This document shows positions 47,901 to 56,343 of a stretch of 64,000 bases of DNA, one piece after another. The notes under the pieces were generated by a model, which worked only from the letters and a program-made list of their open reading frames with translations, was not told the origin of the DNA and ran no database searches. The position numbers and the translations under genes were made by a program. Location of the stretch: positions 558,001-622,000 of the forward strand of contig NZ_JAVLVU010000001.1 of NCBI RefSeq assembly GCF_031951985.1, written 5' to 3'. The stretch is from Mucilaginibacter terrae (GTDB lineage: Bacteria; Bacteroidota; Bacteroidia; Sphingobacteriales; Sphingobacteriaceae). Every line of letters begins with the position of its first letter. The first letter of the stretch is position 1.

Positions 47901-48224
47901 CACCTGTACCTCATTTAAGTTTGTGGCTGCATTCTGCTGCAAGGTAATATTGAGCTGGGTTTGGCTGCCTACAGCAACTTCCTGGTTTTCAAAGCCTATG
48001 TAGCGTAATACCAGCACAGGGTTCCCGGTTGTGGGTACATTTATTTTAAATATACCCGCTACATCGGTACTGACACCCTGACTGGTGCCTTTAAGCATTA
48101 CTGTGACACCAACCAGAGGCTCGCCACTTTTGTCGGTCACCTTGCCTGTAATACTGCGTGTTTGGGCCCATGCGGTACTGCAAAGCAGGGTGAACATGAA
48201 AATTTGAAGTAAAAGTTTATTCAT
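44979..48224 (-). CDS. SusC/RagA TonB-linked outer-membrane receptor of the pectin locus
   Basis: 1081 residues without an STN domain, unlike the receptor at 33967-37425. A signal peptide (QIFMFTLLCSTAWAQ) precedes a carboxypeptidase-regulatory-like domain (VTDKSGEPLVGVTVMLKG), the plug with VRGGGSITLENTPLYVVDGVQ and VLKDAASTAIYGARGGNGV, and a barrel ending SRAFIMGVNLSL. It imports oligogalacturonate, judging by the lyase and DUF4957-type neighbours. With no STN there is no sigma/FecR control, so regulation probably works through an unlinked sensor or through the palindromes upstream. Confidence 0.95.
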   Translation of the reverse strand: MNKLLLQIFMFTLLCSTAWAQTRSITGKVTDKSGEPLVGVTVMLKGTSQGVSTDVAGIFKINVPTTGNPVLVLRYIGFENQEVAVGSQTQLNITLQQNAATNLNEVQVVNIGYGTVSKNALTGSVSSVNAKQLKDIPINSTAEALAGRLAGVQITQSEGSPNTTASVKVRGGGSITLENTPLYVVDGVQVENALSVLAPQDIESIDVLKDAASTAIYGARGGNGVVLITTKGGSRSQKPTISYNGLVGFRKLNNKLDVMNPYDFVKYQYERALLNGAQELNTFTGAYGFYNDLELYKEAPFVDWQKQMFGRNALMQTHNLSLTGGNENTRYALSVTSNGEEGVQLISDFNRKIINFKFDQKINDKLSANFTVRYNNTIVNGAGTSDPGSSSNNRLRQTVKYRPLLTGGRDLDDYDPDYASQTNANSLSLVNPILLNQAEYRRNYQNTANFSGSVTYNINKIVSFKTTFGYDYSSTRANAFNDTITSIARQNANMPTASIATTTRGTINNSNVFTLNFDKSGWGFSKRNSLNVLLGQELYDDNLKSYTIESRFFPVGISADRALGNFSLGVVPAGSVGLTQPLPVSSEIPNRVFSFFGRISYSFDKKYLLNLSMRGDGSSKFAQGYKWGYFPAGSFAWRVSDEKFFSKLKNTFNDVKLRVNYGQSANNRVPNFLYLTQFVGTPTNNTYSINDQLVVGFGPSALAYNSLTWETTTAKGLGLDFSVFNNRLQVTADVYSNKITNLLFPLQLPAQTGYQEQIRNIGSTQNKGVELQLNATPISNKNFSWTINYNISYNKNKILSLGGITTSRLYSSGWAGSNQPSDYITKVGQSVGTIWGLETDGYYKVDDFNYANGVYTLKAGIPNNQSVTSTAPQPGVIKFKDLDGNNIIDDKDRTIIGDAQPKFFGGFNQQFTYKNFDLSIFLNYQLGNDILNANKLEFTSGYTPNSNLLSIMNGRWRNVNDQGQRVTDPAALTALNTNATIWSPLTTASSFYVHSWAVESGSFLRINNLTLGYTLSPKLLSKIHVSRLRVYGTVNNLAVITGYSGYDPEVNTRRNSPVTPGVDYAAYPRSRAFIMGVNLSL

Positions 48225-48260
48225 AATTTATTTGGTTTCAATATAATTGGTTGCACTTGA

Positions 48261-48288
48261 GCCTAAACATTACTCGAAATGTTTGGGC
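48261..48288 (-). promoter_or_regulatory. Hairpin in the susC leader
   Basis: GCCTAAACATT pairs with AATGTTTGGGC (one mismatch) around ACTCGA. On the susC transcript it sits about 36 nt before the start codon. There is no T run after it, so it is not a terminator. It may shape translation or RNA stability, or be chance. Confidence 0.4.
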
Positions 48289-48462
48289 AGCAAAATGCCT
48301 AAAAAATGAAGTAAGAATTTTATTAAACTGGTTTAACGGAGCAAAAAAAGCAATTAAGTATTGGTTAACCTTAATTACTTGTTATTGAGACAAGAATAAA
48401 CATTTTACGAATACAAAAAAAGAAATTTTGCTAAAAATTAAATAAAATTCATAATGCTGAAG

Positions 48463-48479
48463 AACATGCCCGGCATGTT
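48463..48479. promoter_or_regulatory. 17-bp palindrome AACATGCC-C-GGCATGTT, possible operator
   Basis: Perfect 8-bp arms around a central C. It is placed about 239 bp from susC and 214 bp from anmK, 12 bp from a second, longer palindrome. Such symmetric sites fit dimeric repressor or activator proteins of the LacI or GntR type. No regulator gene is adjacent. Confidence 0.45.
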
Positions 48480-48490
48480 TTCATGTGCTG

Positions 48491-48520
48491 TTTAAATCGA
48501 ACAAAATTGTTCGGTTTAAA
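48491..48520. promoter_or_regulatory. 30-bp palindrome, possible operator
   Basis: TTTAAATCGAACAA and its reverse complement TTGTTCGGTTTAAA (one mismatch in 14) flank a central AA. The size and symmetry fit a dimeric transcription factor site. It lies between the divergent pectin locus and anmK. Confidence 0.5.
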
Positions 48521-48644
48521 TTAATGCGAAAGTTGCTTTGCTTATATGAAAGCATTGCTAAATTCCCTTCTTTAAAAATAAAATTGGCTGCGTATGGTAA
48601 TAATCCTAATTTAACAAAGTATTAAATAAGTTTTTTAATTTGCT

Positions 48645-48673
48645 TTTGAGTTTATGTGTGCTTTTATAATTTG
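48645..48673 (+). promoter_or_regulatory. Candidate Bacteroidota promoter for anmK
   Basis: A TTTG at 48645-48648 and TAATTTG at 48667-48673 are 18 bp apart, close to the -33/-7 layout (TTTG, TAnnTTTG); the -7 box has one fewer base than consensus. It lies 20 bp before the anmK start codon. Confidence 0.4.
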
Positions 48674-48692
48674 AAATTGCAATTGACATTAT

Positions 48693-49886
48693 ATGAATAA
48701 AAATATACTAAAACTTCACCAAATAGCTTCACAGTCAACAAGAAAGATCATTGGGTTAATGTCGGGTACCTCTTTTGATGGTTTGGATATTGCCTTGTGT
48801 GAATTTGAGGGGAGCGGTACAGACACTACTGTTAGCGTTACGAATTTTATAACCAAAGAATATACGCCTGAATTTAAAGAAGAGATTAAATCCATATTTG
48901 CCAAGCGTAAGGTTGATTTAGAAAAGCTCACCTTGCTCAATGCTTTTATAGGGAGTTATTATGCTAAACTTATTCAGGAATGCCTTGACACCTGGAACGT
49001 GCCGAATACAGATGTTGATTTAATAGCCAGTCACGGTCAAACCATATTTCATGCACCCAAACATCATCACCCTTATGATAATTATGGCAATGCCACGCTA
49101 CAAATAGGTGATGCCGATCATTTAGCTGTAAAAACAGGTATTATAACCCTAAGCGATTTCAGGCAAAAGCATATTGCCGCCGGAGGCGAGGGAGCACCAC
49201 TTGCAGTTTATGGCGACTACCTGGTATTCTCGGATTCGGTTGAGAACCGCATTATGCTCAACGTTGGAGGAATAGCCAACTTTACATATTTACCAGCAGG
49301 CAAACCCGATAAGTTTTTTTCGACCGATGTAGGGCCCGGTAATACGCTGATGGATCAGTATGTACAGGCTAACTTCCCGGGTATGTATTATGATAAAGAT
49401 TCGGAACTTGCTTTGAAGGGCAACGTAGATAAGGCGCTTCTTAAAGCTTTATTAAACGATCCGTTCTTTGATTCGCCTTTCCCAAAAACAACCGGGCCCG
49501 AATTGTTTGATCTTGCTTATTTAGAGCATGCAGTTCAAGTTGCCGGGTGTGAAAATCTTTCACATTACGATGTTTTGGCAACCCTGGCTCTGTTTTCTGC
49601 ACAAGGTATTATTAAGGCAATCGAAACTACGGTTACAGCATCCCAATCGTTTGAAATTTATATAAGCGGTGGCGGCATGCATAACCCCTTATTGCTCTCA
49701 CATCTTGAAAGGTATTATTCCAGAAAGATAAGATCAACAGCTGATTTAGGCATTGATCCTGATGCAAAAGAGGCCGTATTGTTTGCCTTACTGGCTAACG
49801 AAGCTGTTGCCGGTAATGCCGATACTTTGCAAAGTACTGCCGGTGTACCAAAAGTAACTATGGGAAAAGTAAGCTTTCCGTTATAA
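48693..49886 (+). CDS. anmK: Anhydro-N-acetylmuramic acid kinase
   Basis: 397 residues. The family opening GLMSGTSFDGLDIALCEF is at residues 21-38, with LIASHGQTIFHAP, LQIGDADHLA, LNVGGIANFTYLP, DVGPGNTLMD and the C-terminal ISGGGMHNPLLLSHL. It phosphorylates anhydro-MurNAc from peptidoglycan turnover to MurNAc-6-phosphate in the cytoplasm. It is 39 bp upstream of a truncated SusC gene on the same strand. No MurQ etherase or other recycling gene is in view. Confidence 0.95.
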   Translation: MNKNILKLHQIASQSTRKIIGLMSGTSFDGLDIALCEFEGSGTDTTVSVTNFITKEYTPEFKEEIKSIFAKRKVDLEKLTLLNAFIGSYYAKLIQECLDTWNVPNTDVDLIASHGQTIFHAPKHHHPYDNYGNATLQIGDADHLAVKTGIITLSDFRQKHIAAGGEGAPLAVYGDYLVFSDSVENRIMLNVGGIANFTYLPAGKPDKFFSTDVGPGNTLMDQYVQANFPGMYYDKDSELALKGNVDKALLKALLNDPFFDSPFPKTTGPELFDLAYLEHAVQVAGCENLSHYDVLATLALFSAQGIIKAIETTVTASQSFEIYISGGGMHNPLLLSHLERYYSRKIRSTADLGIDPDAKEAVLFALLANEAVAGNADTLQSTAGVPKVTMGKVSFPL

Positions 49887-49925
49887 ACTGTATTATCACT
49901 ATGCAATAATTTAATTAATCCTGAT

Positions 49926-51758
49926 ATGAAACAAATTCTACTATGTTTAAAAACAGCAAGAGCCTTACTGGTTCTACTCATTGCGCTGTGTTTGGGACAA
50001 AACGCCATGGCCCAAAACAGGCAAGTTATTAAAGGCGTAATTAAAGACGCACGTAATAAGGAACCCATTATTGGTGCGGTAATCAGGCTGACTGGTACTA
50101 CGGTAGGTACCGCCACCGATGTTAACGGCGCGTATACTTTAAACGCAAGCGTGCCAAATGGCAACTATACCATTGCTATAACTTATACAGGTTATAAGCC
50201 TGTTAATAAATTGGTTACATTAGATCAAAGCCCGGTTACAGTAGACCTTGAACTTTCGGAAGATGCATTAAGTTTGAACGAGGTTGTGGTTACCGGTACC
50301 GGAGCCGCTACCAGTAAAAAGCAGCTGGGTAATGCCATATCAACGGTATCAGCTAAAGACATGGAAAACAGCACAGCTACATCTATCGACCAAGCTTTAG
50401 CCGGTAAAGTTGCCGGTGCGCAAATATCACAAAACTCGGGTAACCCGGCCGGTGGTATTAGCGTGCGTTTAAGGGGTAATAGCACTATTGCCGGTTCGAG
50501 CGACCCGTTGTATATTGTAGACGGTGTGATTGTAAACAATAGTTCGAGCGAACTGATAGACCTGGGTGGCTACTCGCAGAACAGGTTGGTTGACATTAAC
50601 CCTGCAGATATTGACCATATTGAGATTATTAAAGGTGCTGCCGGAGCTGCAATTTACGGTTCGCGGGCCAGCAACGGCGTGGTGCAAATATTTACTAAAA
50701 GGGGCAAGGCCGGCAAGCCTGTGGTTAGCGTCTCTACACAATTCAGGTCAAATTCGCTTCGCAAAAAATTGGAGTATAATAAATATCCGTTTCGTTTTAC
50801 CAACACCGGTACGACTGCCGCTGCTAATGCTGATCTAACTCAAGTTCCGGTTGAACGTTATGATTTGCAGGACCGTATTTTCAGGGATGCTTATGGTAAC
50901 GAAACTAACTTATCGGTTTCGGGTGGTAACGATAACACTACTTACTTTATGAGTGGCAGTTATTTGGGCAATCAGGGTATTATAGATAAAACAAACTTTC
51001 AGAGAGGTACAGCCCGTTTAAGGGTCGATCAGCGTTTCAATAATTGGATCAAAGTATCGTTAGGTTTAAATTATAGTTTAAGCGGTAGTAAAGAAATACC
51101 AAATGGCGGTATAAATGAGGCTTACGGTGCGTTAACGGGTTTCATCTTTGGTAATAACTTTATCAACCCCGATCCAAACCCTGTTACTGGCATCTATCCA
51201 ACATTAGCTCCAACAGGCTTGTTGCGTACCAATCCATTAGAAGCCATAAACAGGTTCGATTTTAACCAAAAAACCAGTAGATTGATTGGTGATATCCAGG
51301 TTAATATGACTCCGGTTAAAAACCTGACTATCAATTATACATTAGGTTATGATAACTCTACTCAATTAGCCACAGGTTATATTCCAATTGGTAATACCTC
51401 GCCATCATTCAGCACAGGTTTTGCTCGCCGCGCCGATAGGATTGCATTGTTGTTAAACAATGACCTTAACGTTAGTTACAAAGGCAAACTTGGCGATTTT
51501 GAGTTTACCACAGCTGCAGGTGCTACCGCTCAAACCGAACGCGTTAGCACAGCCGGCGTTACGGGTACACAGCTCAGCCCGTTTAGCCAGGTTGCATCAA
51601 GTGGTACCAATTTAATTGTTACCGATGCCCGCTCCACACTAAACATCCTTGGTTTTTATGCTCAGGAAACAATAGGTTTTAAAAATAAGCTATATGTAAC
51701 AGGTGCCATACGTAACGATGTGGCTTCGTCTTTTGGTAAAGAAAACCGCTGGCAGTAA
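49926..51758 (+). pseudogene. SusC/RagA TonB receptor, truncated in the barrel
   Basis: 610 residues where full-length relatives have about 1000. Present are the signal peptide (ALCLGQNAMAQ), the regulatory-like domain (IKDARNKEPIIGAVIRLTG), the plug (VRLRGNSTIAGSSDPLYIVDG, IKGAAGAAIYGSRASNG) and the first part of the barrel. The protein stops at SSFGKENRWQ, exactly where family members continue with an aromatic-Pro motif. The bases after the stop show no SusC-like frame, and no SusD follows. The missing C-terminal strands include the one needed for barrel assembly, so the product is probably not functional. It marks the left edge of a gene-content change. Confidence 0.85.
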
Positions 51759-51859
51759 TACAATATATCACACCAACTAACATTAATAAGTACGGTGGTA
51801 AATTTGTGTTAGTTACAGGGCACCTTTGCAGTTTTATTAAACAAAAAAATTTAGTAATT

Positions 51860-52102
51860 ATGACCATGGGTGATAATTATGAACAAAAGCCATTACTCAA
51901 AGTAATACTTGAAGGCAGGGCCTTAGAGCGGGCAGTAAAGGATCATTATGAGTTTAGCCGTATCGATTCTATGGTAAAATCTCCGCTTGGAAATACTTTT
52001 ACAGCGGTGGGTTTGTTAAAAATGTCAAACGCTCCTTACATGAAAATCACCAATCCGCAAAATATTATGATCGGGCCATTTGCACGGTTAGAAAAGCCAT
52101 AA
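51860..52102 (+). CDS. Small protein of unknown function
   Basis: 80 residues from the ATG at 51860; Met at residue 3 is an alternative. It is soluble, with a charged N-terminal half (YEQKPLLKVILEGRALERAVKDHYEFSRID) and a short C-terminal part. No family recognised. Codon use is like that of its neighbours, which is the only reason I keep it. It converges on the DUF2256 gene. Confidence 0.45.
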   Translation: MTMGDNYEQKPLLKVILEGRALERAVKDHYEFSRIDSMVKSPLGNTFTAVGLLKMSNAPYMKITNPQNIMIGPFARLEKP

Positions 52103-52176
52103 ATTTGTAATAGTAATATTTTTAATATCAAAAATGGTTGCCACACAGTTTTTTTATCAATTAAAGTATGCTTGCC

Positions 52177-52308
52177 TCAATTTCGGCATCTGTCTGAACA
52201 ATACTTTACTTCTTCCCAAACCTTTTCCCATTTTTTTCGCCAGGTAAACGGTCGTCCGCAGGTAACGCAAACTTTGGCTGGCAGGTGTTGTTTTTTAACC
52301 CCTTTCAT
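52177..52308 (-). CDS. DUF2256 small zinc-ribbon-like protein
   Basis: 43 residues. Two CxxC-like pairs (VCVTCGRPF and YCSDRC) separated by [11 protein letters not shown] are the DUF2256 signature. The start ATG overlaps the end of the DUF4385 gene by 14 bases, so the two are probably coupled. DUF2256 proteins are commonly encoded next to cryptochrome/photolyase genes; none is nearby. Function unknown; zinc binding is inferred from the cysteines. Confidence 0.85.
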   Translation of the reverse strand: MKGVKKQHLPAKVCVTCGRPFTWRKKWEKVWEEVKYCSDRCRN

Positions 52309-52772
52309 GTTTCCATTTCTTTTTCATGTTAGCATACATTTCGTTTGCTTCGGCTTCCTTCCATTTTTGATAAAACATCTTTGCGGCCTCCGCCTTTTCC
52401 TGGTCGCCTGTACCACGTTCCAATTGCCGGTAATTATTTTGCTCGTCATATTTTTTACCGCCTTTATAATTGGCGTAGCGCCTCGCCCTTGTATAACCCA
52501 TTTGTAAATACTTACGAGCCATATCGGCACCTACAAACTCATGAGCTGCAAGGTATGTCGCAAATAGGGCATATATTTTATTACTGCTTTCCAAGGCTAT
52601 TTCAGAAGTTTTAAACCGCCAGTACTGACCAATTTCCGATTTATAAGGCTCGCAAATTAATACGCCTTGTTCCCCTTTACCAACTCTATACTGTTCGGTG
52701 TGTACGGTAGTTGATGCCGGGTTTCCATGCATAGGCTTCTTTATCAAAATTCAGGTAGCTGGGTTTATCCAT
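52295..52772 (-). pseudogene. DUF4385-family protein, frameshifted near its N-terminus
   Basis: Most of the protein reads in one frame: EQYRVGKGEQGVLICEPYKSEI, WRFKTSEIALESSNKIYALF and MARKYLQMGYTRARRYANYKGGKKYD, all marks of DUF4385. The expected N-terminus lies in another frame, beginning at the ATG at 52772 (MDKPSYLNFDKEAYAW then KPGINYRTH). The two halves meet at about 52696-52702; adding two bases (or dropping one) there would give a single protein with ...YRTH-P-EQYRV..., the form expected in the family. It may be inactive, or the sequence may have an indel error. DUF2256 follows with overlap. Function unknown. Confidence 0.8.
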
Positions 52773-53085
52773 AAATTAAAATGCACAGCCAATACGTTAC
52801 CTCGTGCAGCAGTTCGATGTATTGAACATTTAATAGGTTATAGATGGCCTTTTCGTGAAACATGAATAAATAACAGCTACCCCTGTAGCCTGTTTTGAGC
52901 ATTTGCACAATAATCTGAGCATTATTAATATTTTATTGTGACCAGATGATTTAGAATGGGAACAAATATTTAAAGGTCCATAATGGAACAATAATACATC
53001 CCTGGTGTTTAAACTTTGTCTATTGCCCATCCACTACGCTTTATAGCCGTTCCCGATACCTATCATACCTTCTAAAAAACAAACA
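52773..53085. other. Intergenic stretch upstream of the catalase operon
   Basis: 313 bp between divergent genes, AT-rich, with no gene or strong hairpin that I can support. The catalase-operon promoter should be here, but no clear TTTG/TAnnTTTG pair was found. Confidence 0.5.
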
Positions 53086-53634
53086 ATGAAGAAAGAAACA
53101 GGGGAACCTACATTCACTACTAAAACATCACCTAAAGCCGAGCCGGCTTTATTAGAGCTTTTTACCGATGGCATTAAGGATATTTACTGGGCTGAGAACC
53201 ATTTGGTAAAAACCTTACCTAAAATGATCAAGGCGGCCACTTCTAAAGCGTTGGCTTCCGGTATTGAAAAACATCTCGAAGAAACCAAAACCCACGTGTT
53301 GCGCCTCGAACAAGCATTTGAATTGCTGGAAGAAAAAGTACAGGCTCAAAAATGCGATGCCATGGAAGGGTTGGCCAAAGAAGGCGAAAGCATTATCGAA
53401 AGCACGGAAGCCGGTACCGCAACACGCGATGTAGGTATCATTCTGGCTTCGCAAAAAGTAGAGCATTATGAGATTGCCACTTACGGCGGATTGCATCAAT
53501 TAGCAGTAACGCTCGGTTTAAACGAGGTGGCTGAGCTATTAGCGCAAACATTGGCCGAAGAAAAGGCTGCTGATAAGCAACTTACAGATGTTGCCGAAAA
53601 TGACATTAATTACCAAGCAGCCGCGGAAGCATAA
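53086..53634 (+). CDS. DUF892 (YciF-type) ferritin-like protein
   Basis: 182 residues. The opening LLELFTDGIKDIYWAENHLVKTLPKM is the DUF892 signature; conserved Glu/His residues follow in EKHLEETKTHVLRLEQAF and KVEHYEIATYGGLHQLA, fitting a di-metal four-helix bundle. Relatives are induced by stress and are often linked to catalase genes. It lies 3 bp before the catalase gene, so the genes are cotranscribed. Confidence 0.93.
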   Translation: MKKETGEPTFTTKTSPKAEPALLELFTDGIKDIYWAENHLVKTLPKMIKAATSKALASGIEKHLEETKTHVLRLEQAFELLEEKVQAQKCDAMEGLAKEGESIIESTEAGTATRDVGIILASQKVEHYEIATYGGLHQLAVTLGLNEVAELLAQTLAEEKAADKQLTDVAENDINYQAAAEA

Positions 53635-53637
53635 ATT

Positions 53638-55851
53638 ATGAGCAACAAGAAACCATCACCTAAAATGGGTACAGAACCGGCTATTGATAAAAAGCTGGCA
53701 CCACAACCCGAAAATGATAAAACTACGCAACTGGCAGCACACACATTAGATGCCGCCGGAGAACAAATGCGTACAAACACCGGCCTGTTTATTAATGATG
53801 ATCAAAATTCACTAAAAGCAGGTGACCGCGGCCCTACACTATTAGAAGATTTTATCCTTAGGGAGAAAATAACGCACTTTGATCATGAACGCATACCCGA
53901 ACGGGTTGTACATGCGCGTGGTTCGGGCGCACATGGTGTATTTAAACTATATGATTCGCTTTCGCCGGTAACTAAAGCTGCGTTTTTGAACGAGGTGGAA
54001 CGCGAAACACCGGTATTTGTCCGTTTTTCAACCGTAGCCGGTTCGCGTGGGTCAACAGACCTGGCACGCGACGTACGCGGCTTTGCTGTGCGTTTTTACA
54101 CGCCCGAAGGCAATTTTGACCTGGTGGGCAATAACATGCCGGTATTTTTTATACAGGATGCCATTAAGTTTCCTGACCTGGTTCATGCGGTAAAACCCGA
54201 ACCTGATAATGAAATACCACAGGCAGCTTCGGCACATGATACATTTTGGGATTTTATCTCGCTCACGCCAGAATCTGCCCATATGATCATGTGGGCTATG
54301 AGTGACCGTGCCATCCCCCGAAGCTACCGTATGATGGAAGGTTTTGGTGTGCATACGTTCCGTCTTATTAATGCCGAGGGCAAAGCCAGTTTTGTTAAGT
54401 TTCACTGGAAGCCGTTATTGGGCGTGCATGCTGTTGCCTGGGATGAGGCACAAAACATTTCGGGTAAAGACCCTGACTTTCACCGCCGCGACCTTTGGGA
54501 TGCCATTGAAAGCGGTGCATTTCCGGAATATGAATTGGGTTTGCAAATCATTCCAGAGGAAGATGAATTTAAGTTTGAATTTGACCTGTTAGACCCAACG
54601 AAGATAGTCCCGGAAGAATTAGTGCCGGTACAGCGCGTGGGTAAACTTACCCTTAACCGTAACCCTGATAACTTTTTTGCAGAAACAGAGCAGGTTGCTT
54701 TTCACCTCGGGCACATTGTGCCGGGTATCGATTTTACGAATGATCCGCTTTTACAAGGTCGTTTATTCTCTTATACCGATACACAGTTAACCCGCCTCGG
54801 TGGGCCAAATTTCCAGGAGATTCCAATAAACCGTCCTATTGTTCCGGTACACAATAATCAACGTGACGGTTTCATGCGTCAAATCATCAATAAAGGTAAA
54901 ACCAGTTACGGCCCCAATGGCATTGCTGCTAACGACCCGCAGCAGGTTAAAGAAGCCGACGGTGGTTTTGTAAGTTATCAGGAGCGTATTGAAGCACGCA
55001 AGATAAGGGCACGCAGCAAAAGCTTTTTTGACCATTTTAGCCAGGCACGCTTATTTTTCAATAGCCAGTCTGACCCGGAAAAAAATCATATTGTAGATGC
55101 TTTGACCTTTGAATTAGGTAAGGTGAAACTGGTTGAAATACGCGAACGTATGCTGGGTGTACTGGTGCAAATTGATAAAGGTTTGGCCACGCAGGTAGCT
55201 TATGGCTTAGGTTTACACTTACCGGAAACATTACCTGCTAACGGACATGTTCCGGCCGATGGCAATCCTGAAGATTTTGCTTCGATACAGGTTGAAGGTT
55301 CAATTACAGTATCGCCTGCTTTAAGTATGGCTAATACAGTGAAAGATACCATTAAGAGCCGCAAGATTGCTATACTGGCAGCTGATGGCGCTGATTCAGC
55401 TTCTATAAATCAAATTAAAGCAGCACTGGAAGCGGAAGGTGCGGTGGTAGAGGTTATTGCCCCTAAACTCGGCTTTATAACCGCTGCCGACGATACGCAG
55501 ATTGAAGTAGATCAAAGTTTCCTGACCGCAGCATCAGTGTTGTTTGACTCGGTATATGTAGCCGGTGGCATGAATGCTGTAGCCACGCTGGAAGCAGAGG
55601 CCAATGCCGTACACTTCCTGAACGAGGCTTTTAAGCATTGTAAACCCATTGCGGCACACGAAGATGCAATGCAGGTGCTTGATGCTACTTATTTCAGTAA
55701 AAAGTTACCGCCTGATTTTACTGAGGATACGGTGCTTAGCGAAGGCATACTTGTGGGTAAGACAGACAAAAACTTTGCTGAACTGTTTATAAAGATGATT
55801 GCGCAGCACCGTTTTTGGGAAAGGGAGAAGCCGAGGTTGATACCCGCATAA
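53638..55851 (+). CDS. katE: Large-subunit catalase, HPII (KatE) type
   Basis: 737 residues, the size of HPII catalases. The N-terminal extension is rich in Lys/Pro. The catalase core has RIPERVVHARGSGAHGVF (catalytic His92), DLVGNNMPVFFIQDA (Asn) and RLFSYTDTQLTRLGGPNF with the haem-ligand Tyr379. The C-terminal ~150 residues form the flavodoxin/DJ-1-like domain typical of large catalases (KIAILAADGADSASINQIKAALEAEG). It breaks down hydrogen peroxide in the cytoplasm. The ankyrin gene starts 1 bp after its stop codon. Confidence 0.97.
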   Translation: MSNKKPSPKMGTEPAIDKKLAPQPENDKTTQLAAHTLDAAGEQMRTNTGLFINDDQNSLKAGDRGPTLLEDFILREKITHFDHERIPERVVHARGSGAHGVFKLYDSLSPVTKAAFLNEVERETPVFVRFSTVAGSRGSTDLARDVRGFAVRFYTPEGNFDLVGNNMPVFFIQDAIKFPDLVHAVKPEPDNEIPQAASAHDTFWDFISLTPESAHMIMWAMSDRAIPRSYRMMEGFGVHTFRLINAEGKASFVKFHWKPLLGVHAVAWDEAQNISGKDPDFHRRDLWDAIESGAFPEYELGLQIIPEEDEFKFEFDLLDPTKIVPEELVPVQRVGKLTLNRNPDNFFAETEQVAFHLGHIVPGIDFTNDPLLQGRLFSYTDTQLTRLGGPNFQEIPINRPIVPVHNNQRDGFMRQIINKGKTSYGPNGIAANDPQQVKEADGGFVSYQERIEARKIRARSKSFFDHFSQARLFFNSQSDPEKNHIVDALTFELGKVKLVEIRERMLGVLVQIDKGLATQVAYGLGLHLPETLPANGHVPADGNPEDFASIQVEGSITVSPALSMANTVKDTIKSRKIAILAADGADSASINQIKAALEAEGAVVEVIAPKLGFITAADDTQIEVDQSFLTAASVLFDSVYVAGGMNAVATLEAEANAVHFLNEAFKHCKPIAAHEDAMQVLDATYFSKKLPPDFTEDTVLSEGILVGKTDKNFAELFIKMIAQHRFWEREKPRLIPA

Positions 55852-55852
55852 C

Positions 55853-56332
55853 ATGGAAGAGATCACCAATCAATTGACAGGCGCCGCAAGAGTCGGCGAT
55901 CTGTCAACCTTGACCTTATTACTGGATCAAGGTGCAGACATCAATTCCCGAGACAGTAAAGGTTATACGCCATTAATTATTGCTGCTTATAACCACCAGT
56001 TGGATGCTGTAAAACTTTTATTGAATGCCGGTGCTGATGTGAATGCCGCCGACTACGGAGGCAATACAGCACTGATGGGCGTTTGTTTTAAAGGCTATCC
56101 TGACATTGCAGAATTGCTGATCGAGAAAGGGGCAGATTTGAATTTGCAGCATGGAAATGGAGGTACGGCACTAATGTTTGCAGCCATGTTTGGACGTAAT
56201 GACCTGGTAAAGCTATTAGTAAAAAAAGGAGCCGACCGGTATATACTGGATGTTCGTGGCCTATCGGTTTTTGACCTGGCGGCCCAGCAGGGAAATGAGG
56301 AGGGCATTGCCATATTAGAAGCTCAGTATTAA
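55853..56332 (+). CDS. Ankyrin-repeat protein downstream of catalase
   Basis: 159 residues made of about four ankyrin repeats (e.g. DSKGYTPLIIAAYNHQLDAVKLLLNAGADVNAAD with the helix-turn-helix pattern). Ankyrin proteins encoded after catalase genes (AnkB type) are needed for full catalase activity in other bacteria, so a chaperone-like or partner role is likely. It is 1 bp from katE and 11 bp before the YtxH-like gene. No signal peptide. Confidence 0.9.
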   Translation: MEEITNQLTGAARVGDLSTLTLLLDQGADINSRDSKGYTPLIIAAYNHQLDAVKLLLNAGADVNAADYGGNTALMGVCFKGYPDIAELLIEKGADLNLQHGNGGTALMFAAMFGRNDLVKLLVKKGADRYILDVRGLSVFDLAAQQGNEEGIAILEAQY

Positions 56333-56343
56333 ATTAATATATC

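Larger units (their letters stand above)
48225..48692. other. Divergent regulatory region between the pectin locus and anmK
   Basis: 468 bp without a gene. It contains the susC leader hairpin, two close palindromes (48463-48479 and 48491-48520) and a candidate promoter for anmK. The rest is AT-rich. Confidence 0.6.

Noticed and set aside
52172..52507. Plus-strand frame of 111 codons, rich in Phe and Cys
   Set aside because: It is the antisense of the DUF2256 and DUF4385 genes, which carry clear family signatures on the minus strand.
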